Positions 54,434 to 61,921 of a DNA stretch of 64,000 nt are shown here, in pieces. Numbering within the stretch: the first letter of the stretch is position 1; every line of letters starts with the position of its first letter. The notes under the pieces were generated by a model. The model made no database searches. It had not been told where the DNA came from and was given only the letters and a program-made list of their open reading frames with translations. A program made the translations under genes and the position numbers. Source of the DNA: Jiangella endophytica (GTDB lineage Bacteria; Actinomycetota; Actinomycetes; Jiangellales; Jiangellaceae); contig NZ_QVAI01000016.1 in assembly GCF_003427025.1 (NCBI RefSeq), forward strand, positions 124,001 through 188,000, read 5' to 3'.

Positions 54434-55990
54434 TCACTCCCGGAATCCGGTGTCGGCCAGCCACGGGACACCGGTCATGGGGACCTCGTAGCCGACCACG
54501 TCGGCCCGCCAGGCCCAGATCCACGGCTGGTAGCCGAGCACGACCAGGCTGCGGTCGTCGTACACGACCTGCTGGATCCGCGCGTACAGGTCGCTTCGGG
54601 TCTGCTGGTCCACCGCCTGCTTGGCCGCCTCGAGGAGAGTGGCCACCTCGTCGATCTCGCCGCCCGTCCAGAGCGCGTTCAGGTCGACGTAGTAACCGAT
54701 GACCTCCAGCGGATCGATGATGTCGCTGGTCATGGTGAAGAGGGTGGCGTCGTAGCGGCCCGCGCCGACCTCGGCGAGGACGGTCGCGCCGTCGAGCTGC
54801 TCGATGGTCACGGTGAAGCCGACGTCCTCGAGATTCTCCTGGATGATCTGCGCGGTCAGGTTCGCGTACGTGCCGCCCGCGGAGATCGAGAGGGTGAAGT
54901 GCGGGTCCGCGCCGTCGGCGACCGCCTCGGCGAGCAGCTCCTCGGCGCGCTCCGGATCACGGGTGACCGGCTCGAGTGACTCGTCGTGGAAGTCCAGGGC
55001 GGGCGCGAGGAAGGATCCCCCGAGCTCACCGACCCCGTCGCCCGCCGCCGCGAGGATGTTGTCGCGGTGGATCGCGAGGTCGACGGCCTCCCGGAGCCGC
55101 GGGTCGGCGAAGGCGCCCGACTCCTGGTTGAGCAGCAGGTAGTTCGGGAACGCCATCGCGAACTCGCCGACGACCGTCGCCGGCGCCTCGTCCAGCGCTG
55201 CCAGCTGCGGCCGGGGCGGTGTCGCGATGATGTCGAGGTCGCCACCGCGCAGCTGCTGGGTCCGGTTGCTGTCGCTGGGCACCGCCTCGAAGACGATGCT
55301 GTCGAGGTAGGGACGCCCGGGAACCCAGTAGGACTCGTTGCGCACCAGCGTGATCCGCTGCCCGCTGGTCCACGACTCCAGCCGGAACGGCCCGGTGCCG
55401 ATGGGGTGCTGCCCGAACTCCTCCGGGGTCATGCCGGCGAGGTCGGCGGGCACGACCGGGGCGAACGGCAGCGAGAGGCTGGCCTCCAGCGCGGGGGAGG
55501 GCACCGACGTCGTGACCACGACCGTCGACGGCGAGGTCGCCTCGACCGTCTCGATCTCGGCGAACATCGACACCCACGCCTCGGACTGCCGCACCGTGTC
55601 GATGCTGTACACGACGTCGTCGACGGTCATCGGGGTGCCGTCGGAGAACGTGACGCCCTCGCGGAGCCGGAACGTCCAGGCGGTGAAGTCGGCGTTCGCC
55701 TCGCTGCTCTCGACCAGCCAGGGCACGACCTCGCCGTTCTCGTCGGTCCGGAACAGGGTCTCGAGGATCTGGGCGAAGACGCGTGCGGAGTTGTTGTCGA
55801 TCGCGGTGTAGGGGTTCAGCGCGGACGCTTCCCGCTCGTCGGCGATGTGCAGCGTGCCGCCCGTCGCCGGGGTCGCGGTGGGGTCGGCCGCGACCGGCTC
55901 CGTGGCCTCGCCGGCCGAGCACGCCGCGAGGGCGAGGGCCGCCGTGGCCACGGCCAGGACCGTGCGTACCTGCCGTGCGACGTGGATCAC
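54434..55990 (-). CDS. Peptide ABC transporter substrate-binding lipoprotein 5
   Basis: This 518-residue SBP family 5 protein has lipobox LAAC with Cys24. It has LREGVTFSDGTPMTVDDVVYS, HPIGTGPFRLESW and a C-terminal WIWAWRADVVGYE. It is clearly diverged from the four-copy array at 21-28 kb. The start is GTG 55990 with GGGAAG five bases upstream. It is first of an eight-gene minus-strand operon that runs to the FadR-type regulator. Confidence 0.92.
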   Translation of the reverse strand: MIHVARQVRTVLAVATAALALAACSAGEATEPVAADPTATPATGGTLHIADEREASALNPYTAIDNNSARVFAQILETLFRTDENGEVVPWLVESSEANADFTAWTFRLREGVTFSDGTPMTVDDVVYSIDTVRQSEAWVSMFAEIETVEATSPSTVVVTTSVPSPALEASLSLPFAPVVPADLAGMTPEEFGQHPIGTGPFRLESWTSGQRITLVRNESYWVPGRPYLDSIVFEAVPSDSNRTQQLRGGDLDIIATPPRPQLAALDEAPATVVGEFAMAFPNYLLLNQESGAFADPRLREAVDLAIHRDNILAAAGDGVGELGGSFLAPALDFHDESLEPVTRDPERAEELLAEAVADGADPHFTLSISAGGTYANLTAQIIQENLEDVGFTVTIEQLDGATVLAEVGAGRYDATLFTMTSDIIDPLEVIGYYVDLNALWTGGEIDEVATLLEAAKQAVDQQTRSDLYARIQQVVYDDRSLVVLGYQPWIWAWRADVVGYEVPMTGVPWLADTGFRE

Positions 55991-56029
55991 CCACTTCCCG
56001 AAGGCTCCCGGAGACGGCCGCTGAGGCCG

Positions 56030-56044
56030 TTCTAGTGCCTAGAA
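56030..56044. promoter_or_regulatory. Palindrome TTCTAG-N3-CTAGAA upstream of the second transporter operon
   Basis: Perfect inverted repeat with 6-bp arms, 40 bases before the binding-protein start on the minus strand. Its arms differ from the GACCTA-type operator, so it may be the site for the FadR-type regulator encoded at the end of this operon (inference). Confidence 0.45.
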
Positions 56045-56161
56045 GACAGAGTCGATCTGGGCATAATTCACTATCAAGAAGCCTCCGTCAACGACGAACG
56101 CGTCGTTCCCAGGTGGATGAGGAGAGACCTAGCGTGGTCGCTTCTGTTGGGGTAATCTGCG

Positions 56162-56175
56162 CCTACTTCACTAGG
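56162..56175. promoter_or_regulatory. Operator site G (CCTA-N6-TAGG) upstream of the S12 operon
   Basis: CCTA-CTTCAC-TAGG, the inner part of the island-wide operator with conserved spacing, 15 bases before the TTG start. TAATCT at 56153 is a possible -10 directly upstream, so the site would overlap the transcription start. Confidence 0.5.
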
Positions 56176-56190
56176 TGAAAGGGTGCGCCG

Positions 56191-57303
56191 TTGAGTGCCG
56201 TCGACATCCCCGGCCTGGTGGCCGGCATCGAGAAAGACGCCGAGGAGTACCTCTCCACCCGCCCCGAGGCGACGCTGACGATCGGCTTGACGGTGCGGGG
56301 CGAGCGCCACATCCGGGCCCTGCGCGCGCCGGGCGCCGAGCAGGCGCCGCTGCCCGGCCCGGACACGATCTACGAGATCGGGTCGGTCTCCAAGGTCTTC
56401 TCCACGACGGTCCTGGCCATGCTGGAGGCCCAGGGACTGATCGCCCTGGACGACCCGATCGGCGCGCACCTCCCGAGGGAGCTCCGGCTCCCGGAGCACA
56501 TCGCGTCGATCACCATCGAGCAGCTCGCCACCCACAGCTCCGGACTCGGCTCCGTGGGGGCGATCCACCAGGGACTCATCGACGAGGAGTTGCGCGGGAC
56601 CGAGCCGCCGTTCGGCACGTACACCCACTACCTGCGCTACAAGAAGGAACACCTCTACGCCGACCTCGAGACCGCCGAGCTGACCTATCCCACGGGCCAG
56701 GGTTGGACCTATTCGGTCATCGGTATGGGGACGCTCGGCCACATCCTGGAGCTGGTGGCCGGCAAGCCGTACGAGGAGCTGCTGAAGGAGACGGTCTGCG
56801 CGCCCCTGGGTCTCGCGGACACCGGCTACACGCTCTCCTCGGAGCAGCAGGGCCGCATGATGTACGCCTACGACGCGTCGGGGCAGCCGTGCCCGAACTG
56901 GTACCACGACGTGATGCTCCCGCAGGGCGGACTGCGTTCGACGGTGAACGACCTGCTCACGTTCGTGGAGGCCAACCTCGCCGCCGACGCGGGCGGCTCG
57001 ACGCTGTCCCGGGCCATGCGCCGGGCCCGGGAGCAGTACTTCGCCGTTCCCGGCGGGTTCACCATGCCCGACGGCAGCGACGTGCCCGACTTCGTCCAGG
57101 GCCTGGGCTGGCGCGGGCTGGACCACCCGGAGGGCCTGGCCTGGTGGCACGGCGGGACGACGCTCTTCTACCTCGCGTCCGCCGGCGTCGACGACCGCGC
57201 CGGCGTCGGCATCGCCACGGTGTACTCCGGCCGCCGGGCTCTCGTCGAGCGCGACGAGCTGCATGCCCTCGAGCGGGAGTGGTTCCTCCGGGCCTGTCAG
57301 TGA
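56191..57303 (+). CDS. Serine hydrolase of the beta-lactamase class C / S12 peptidase family
   Basis: The protein has 370 residues from TTG 56191 with AAAGGG eight bases upstream. The S-x-x-K motif is SVSK with nucleophile Ser65 and Lys68. Tyr174 lies in TYSV, so the usual Asn of the YxN motif is replaced by Val. HGG (320-322) replaces KTG, as in esterases and D-aminopeptidases. There is no signal peptide, so it is not a periplasmic beta-lactamase. In front of three S9B peptidases, a D-aminopeptidase, aminopeptidase or peptide-esterase role is likeliest (inference). Confidence 0.87.
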   Translation: MSAVDIPGLVAGIEKDAEEYLSTRPEATLTIGLTVRGERHIRALRAPGAEQAPLPGPDTIYEIGSVSKVFSTTVLAMLEAQGLIALDDPIGAHLPRELRLPEHIASITIEQLATHSSGLGSVGAIHQGLIDEELRGTEPPFGTYTHYLRYKKEHLYADLETAELTYPTGQGWTYSVIGMGTLGHILELVAGKPYEELLKETVCAPLGLADTGYTLSSEQQGRMMYAYDASGQPCPNWYHDVMLPQGGLRSTVNDLLTFVEANLAADAGGSTLSRAMRRAREQYFAVPGGFTMPDGSDVPDFVQGLGWRGLDHPEGLAWWHGGTTLFYLASAGVDDRAGVGIATVYSGRRALVERDELHALEREWFLRACQ

Positions 57304-57327
57304 CCGATCTTCTCCCGAGGAGTTGTT

Positions 57328-59595
57328 GTGACGACGACCGATCTGCGCGCACGGTACGCCACGGCCGAGGGCCTGTTGCCGCACCACCTCCGGGGGCTGA
57401 TCACCTCGCCCCAGGTGCAGCCGGGCTGGATCCCCGGCACCGAGACGTTCTGGTACCGGAACGTGACGAGCGACGGCGTCGAGTTCGTCCTCGTCGACGC
57501 GGAGACCGGGACCAGGCGTCCGGCGTTCGACCACGCGCGCGTGGCCGCCGCGCTCGGCGACGTGCTGGGGGACGAGGCGGACCCGAAGGCGCTGCCGTTC
57601 GCCTCGATCGAGCCGCGTGACGGCGCGGTGCGGGTGGCCGTCGGGGAGCAGCTGATCGAGATCTCCCTCGACGCCTACGAGGCGAGGATCCTCGGCCCGG
57701 TCCGGATGGGCGAGGCGCCGTCCCCCGACGGGCGCTGGGCGGTGTTCCGGAGCGACCACGACCTGTACCTGCGCGACACCGTCACGGGCGCGGAGCGCCG
57801 GCTCACCACCGACGGGGCGGAGGCGTACGCCTACGGCGGGACGAACGACCAGGTCGCGGCCTTGGTGATGCAGGAGAACCTCGGCCTCATCCCACCGCCG
57901 CAGGTGGTGTGGTCACCGGACTCGACCCGGTTCGTCACGCACCGGCTGGACCAGCGCGGCCTCGACTTCATGCACCTCGTCCGTTCGGCGCCGTTCGACG
58001 GCGGCCGCCCGCGGCTGCTGTCGTACCGCTACGGGCTCCCCGGCGACGAGGACCTTCCGACCGCGGAGTTCTTCGTGTTCGACGCGGCCACCGGCGAGTC
58101 GGTCCAGGCGAAGTGCGAGCCGGTCTTCATGCCGTTCGTGCCGGCGATCACCTACGGCTGGGTGTGGTGGAGCGAGGACGGGTCCGCCGTGCACTGGCTC
58201 GCCAACGACCGCGGTGACCACAACGTCGCCCTCTCCCGGCTCGATCCCGGCAACGGCGAGGTGAGCGTGCTGGTCGAGGAGAGCAGCAGCTCGCAGATCC
58301 TCTACGGCCCGCAGCAGATGGACCGCAACGTCCGCACGCTCTCGACGGGCGAGGTGCTGTGGTGGTCGCAGCGCTCCGGCTGGGGGCACCTCTATCTCTA
58401 CGGCGCCGACGGCACGGTCAGCACGCTCACCTCGGGCGACTGGCTGGTGCGCGACGTCGTCGCCGTCGACGAGGACGCCCGTCGCATCCTCCTCACCGGC
58501 GCCGGGCGCGAGCCGGGGTCGGACCCGTACCTGCGGCAGCTGTACTCGGTGTCGCTGGACGGCGGTGAGCCCACGGCCGTCACCGCCGACGGTCTCGACC
58601 ACGACCCCCGGCCGTCGCCCTCCGGCCGGTTCCTCGTCGACGTCGCCGCCCGCTGGGACGTCCCGGCGGTGTCGGTCCTGCGCGACCGCTCCGGCGCCGT
58701 GGTGCTCGAGCTGGAGCGGGCCGACGCCTCCGCCCTCGACGCGACCGGCTGGACCGCGCCGGAACGCGCCGTGGTGAAGGCCGCCGACGGCGAGACCGAC
58801 CTGTACTGCGCCGTCTACCGGCCGCACGACCTCGACCCGGACCGGACCTACCCCGTCCTCGACTGCGTCTACCCGGGGCCGCAGATGTCCTGTGCCCCGC
58901 TGCGCTTCCCGTTGTCCGGCGGCCCGAACGTCGGCGCGTCGATGGCGTTCAACGTCCCGGAGAGCTTCGCGGCGCTCGGGTTCGTCGTCGTGGTCGTGGA
59001 CGGGCGGGGCAGCGCCATGCGCTCGGCCGCCTTCCAGGACCAGGCCCGGGTGGCCGGCGGCACCGCCTTCGTCGACGATCACGTCACCGCGATCGAGCAG
59101 CTCGCGCGGACCCGCCCCTGGATGGACCTGGGCCGCGTCGGGATCTACGGGTACTCCGCGGGCGGGTACGCGTCGGCCCGGGCGTTGCTGCAGGCACCGG
59201 ACTTCTACAAGGTCGCGGTGTCGTCGGGCGGCAACCACGACAACCGGGTCAACCACTCCTGGTGGGGCGAGAAGTACTTCGGCCTGACGGACGACTTCGA
59301 CTTCGCCGCGCAGGCGAACGAGTCGCTGGCCGAGAACCTCGCGGGCCGGCTGCTGCTGGTGCACGGCGAGATGGACGACAACGCCACGCCGCACGGCACG
59401 ATGCGCCTGGTCGACGCGCTCATCAAGGCCAACAAGGACTTCGACCTGCTCATCGTGCCCAACGCCGACCACCACCTGATGGTGAACCGGGCGTACTTCC
59501 TGCGCCGCCGGTGGGACTACTTCGTGCGGCACCTGATGGGCGACACGCCACCGCCGTACCGCGTCGAGGACGTCCCGATCGAGGTCTACCGGTGA
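57328..59595 (+). CDS. S9B (dipeptidyl-peptidase IV-like) family peptidase, copy B
   Basis: The protein has 755 residues from GTG 57328 with GAGGAG five bases upstream. The triad is Ser610 (GYSAGGYASA), Asp683 (GEMDDNA) and His715 (NADHHLM). The DPP IV N-terminal propeller holds SPDGRWAV and WSPDSTRFVTHRLDQR repeats shared with its three paralogues. The elbow GYSAGG differs from the GHSxGG of the other copies. It follows the S12 gene by 24 bases in the same operon. Confidence 0.92.
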   Translation: MTTTDLRARYATAEGLLPHHLRGLITSPQVQPGWIPGTETFWYRNVTSDGVEFVLVDAETGTRRPAFDHARVAAALGDVLGDEADPKALPFASIEPRDGAVRVAVGEQLIEISLDAYEARILGPVRMGEAPSPDGRWAVFRSDHDLYLRDTVTGAERRLTTDGAEAYAYGGTNDQVAALVMQENLGLIPPPQVVWSPDSTRFVTHRLDQRGLDFMHLVRSAPFDGGRPRLLSYRYGLPGDEDLPTAEFFVFDAATGESVQAKCEPVFMPFVPAITYGWVWWSEDGSAVHWLANDRGDHNVALSRLDPGNGEVSVLVEESSSSQILYGPQQMDRNVRTLSTGEVLWWSQRSGWGHLYLYGADGTVSTLTSGDWLVRDVVAVDEDARRILLTGAGREPGSDPYLRQLYSVSLDGGEPTAVTADGLDHDPRPSPSGRFLVDVAARWDVPAVSVLRDRSGAVVLELERADASALDATGWTAPERAVVKAADGETDLYCAVYRPHDLDPDRTYPVLDCVYPGPQMSCAPLRFPLSGGPNVGASMAFNVPESFAALGFVVVVVDGRGSAMRSAAFQDQARVAGGTAFVDDHVTAIEQLARTRPWMDLGRVGIYGYSAGGYASARALLQAPDFYKVAVSSGGNHDNRVNHSWWGEKYFGLTDDFDFAAQANESLAENLAGRLLLVHGEMDDNATPHGTMRLVDALIKANKDFDLLIVPNADHHLMVNRAYFLRRRWDYFVRHLMGDTPPPYRVEDVPIEVYR

Positions 59596-59621
59596 CCGGG
59601 CACGGACCTGAGGAGGACGTC

Positions 59622-61889
59622 ATGACCACCGATCTCGCCACCCGCTACGCCAGGGCCGAGGCCTTGCTGCCGCACCACGTGAAGGACCTGGTCCGCACGC
59701 CACGGGTGACGCCGCACTGGATCGGCGGCACCGAGACCTTCTGGTACCGGACCACGACGGCCGAGGGCGTGCGGTTCGTCGTCGTCGACGCCGAGGCGGG
59801 CACGAAGCGGTCGGCGTTCGACCACGAACGGCTCGCCCGCGCGCTCGGCGACGTCCTGGGCGAGGAGTTCGACCCGGCCGCCCTGCCGTTCCTCTCCGTC
59901 GACCTGCTCCACGACGGCGCGGTGCGGGTGGTCGCCGGGAAGCGGCGGATCGAGGTCTCGCTGGACGACTACACCGCCACGATCCTCGGCCCGGCCCACC
60001 CGGGCGAGACGCCGTCGCCGGACGGGCGCTGGGCCGTGGGGATCCGTGACCACAACCTCTACCTGCGCGACACCGCCACGGACGAGGAGCGCCGGCTCAC
60101 CACCGACGGCGTCGAGGCGTACGACTACGCGACGATGACGGACTCCAGCGCCGCCCTGGTGATGCAGGAGAACCTCGGCTTCACGATGCCGCCGATGGTG
60201 GTGTGGTCGCCGGACTCCACCCGGTTCGTCACGCACCGGCTCGATCAGCGCTCGGTCGGGTTCATGCACCTGCTGCGGTCCGCGCCGCCGGAGGGCGGCT
60301 TCCGGCCGAGGCCGATGACCTATCGCTACGCCGTCGTGGGCGACGAGGACGTCGCCACCACGGAGTTCCTCGTGTTCGAGGCCGCGACGGGCGCGGTGAC
60401 GCCGGCCCGGTGCGAGCCGATCCTGGCCCCGCTCGTCCCCGCCATCCCGTACGGCCAGCTGTGGTGGAGCGCGGACGGCGCGACGGTCTACTTCCTCTCC
60501 AGCGACCGCGGCGACCACACCGTCCGCCTGCACGAGCTCGACCCGGGGACCGGCGAGGTCACCGTGCTCGTCGAGGAGACCAGCACCTCGCACATCCTGT
60601 ACGGCCCGCAGCAGCAGGACACCAACATCCGGGTCACGTCCGCGGGCGAGCCGCTGTGGTGGTCGCAGCGCAGCGGGCACGCCCACCTCTACCGGTACGG
60701 CCGCGACGGCTCCGCCACCACCCTGACGTCCGGCGACTGGACGGTCCGCCACGTCGTGTCGATCGACGAGGACGCCCGACGGGTCGTGTTCACCGGCGCC
60801 GGGCGCGCGCCGGGCTCGGATCCGTACCTGCAGGAGCTGTACTCGGTGTCGCTGGACGGCGGCGAGCTCACCGCGATCACGTCCGACGGCCTCGACCACG
60901 ACGCCACCCCCTCGCCGTCCGGGCGGTTCTTCGTCGACAACGCCTCGCGGTACGACGTCGAGACCGTATCCGTGCTGCGCGACTCGACCGGCGCCGTCGT
61001 GCTGGAGCTGGAGCAGGCCGACGCGTCGGGCCTGTACGCGGCCGGATGGTCGCCCCCGGAGCGCGTCGTGGTGAAGGCCGCCGACGGCGTGACCGACCTC
61101 TACTGCGCGATCTACAAGCCGCACGACTTCGACCCGTCGGCGACGTATCCCGTGGTCGAGGAGATCTACCCGGGTCCGCAGATCTCCACCGCGCCGCTGC
61201 GCTTCCCGGTGTCCGGGGGCGTACTGACAGGGGAGCGCAACGCGGCGGGGTTCGCGGCACTCGGCTTCGTCGTCGTGGCGGTCGACGGGCGGGGGTCGGC
61301 CCTGCGCGGCAAGGACTTCCAGGACTTCGGCCGCCGCGGTCTCGAGGGTGAGTTCGTGGGCGATCACGTCGCGGCGATCAAGCAGCTGGGCGCGACCCGG
61401 CCGTGGATGGACCTGGACCGGGTCGGCATCTTCGGACACTCGGCCGGCGGCTACGCCTCGACCAGGTGCATGCTGCTCGCACCCGACTTCTACAAGGTCG
61501 CGGTCTCGTCGGCCGGCAGCCACGACAACCGCCCGAACCATGTGTGGTGGGCGGAGAAGTTCTTCGGCTCGCCCGACGAGTTCGACTTCGCCGCCCAGTC
61601 CAACCCCGCCCACGCCGCGAAGCTGACGGGCAAGCTGCTGCTGGTGCACGGCGAGATGGACGACAACGCCACGCCGCACCTGACGATGCGCCTGGTCGAC
61701 GCGCTGATCAAGGCCAACAAGGACTTCGACCTGCTCATCGTCCCCAACGCCGAACATCGCCTGATGATCGGCGCCGCGTACTGGCAGCGGCGGCGCTGGG
61801 ACTTCTTCGTCCGGCACCTGATGGGCGCGACGCCGCCCGCGTACCAGATCGCCGAGATCCCGGTCGACCCGGAACTGCTGGGGGCCTGA
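59622..61889 (+). CDS. S9B (dipeptidyl-peptidase IV-like) family peptidase, copy C
   Basis: The protein has 755 residues from ATG 59622 with AGGAGG five bases upstream; the longer open frame upstream lies inside copy B. The triad is Ser607 (GHSAGGYAST), Asp680 and His712 (NAEHRLM). It is very similar to copies A and D in the hydrolase domain (VVKAADGVTDLYCAIYKPHD). It is 26 bases from copy B and part of a tandem array. Confidence 0.92.
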   Translation: MTTDLATRYARAEALLPHHVKDLVRTPRVTPHWIGGTETFWYRTTTAEGVRFVVVDAEAGTKRSAFDHERLARALGDVLGEEFDPAALPFLSVDLLHDGAVRVVAGKRRIEVSLDDYTATILGPAHPGETPSPDGRWAVGIRDHNLYLRDTATDEERRLTTDGVEAYDYATMTDSSAALVMQENLGFTMPPMVVWSPDSTRFVTHRLDQRSVGFMHLLRSAPPEGGFRPRPMTYRYAVVGDEDVATTEFLVFEAATGAVTPARCEPILAPLVPAIPYGQLWWSADGATVYFLSSDRGDHTVRLHELDPGTGEVTVLVEETSTSHILYGPQQQDTNIRVTSAGEPLWWSQRSGHAHLYRYGRDGSATTLTSGDWTVRHVVSIDEDARRVVFTGAGRAPGSDPYLQELYSVSLDGGELTAITSDGLDHDATPSPSGRFFVDNASRYDVETVSVLRDSTGAVVLELEQADASGLYAAGWSPPERVVVKAADGVTDLYCAIYKPHDFDPSATYPVVEEIYPGPQISTAPLRFPVSGGVLTGERNAAGFAALGFVVVAVDGRGSALRGKDFQDFGRRGLEGEFVGDHVAAIKQLGATRPWMDLDRVGIFGHSAGGYASTRCMLLAPDFYKVAVSSAGSHDNRPNHVWWAEKFFGSPDEFDFAAQSNPAHAAKLTGKLLLVHGEMDDNATPHLTMRLVDALIKANKDFDLLIVPNAEHRLMIGAAYWQRRRWDFFVRHLMGATPPAYQIAEIPVDPELLGA

Positions 61890-61921
61890 CGGCCGCATCA
61901 CCCACCCCGAGGAGCGTTCGC

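Noticed and set aside
56191-57303. Beta-lactamase resistance gene
   Set aside because: No signal peptide, YxN and KTG motifs altered, and operon context is peptidases; an S12 hydrolase is more likely.
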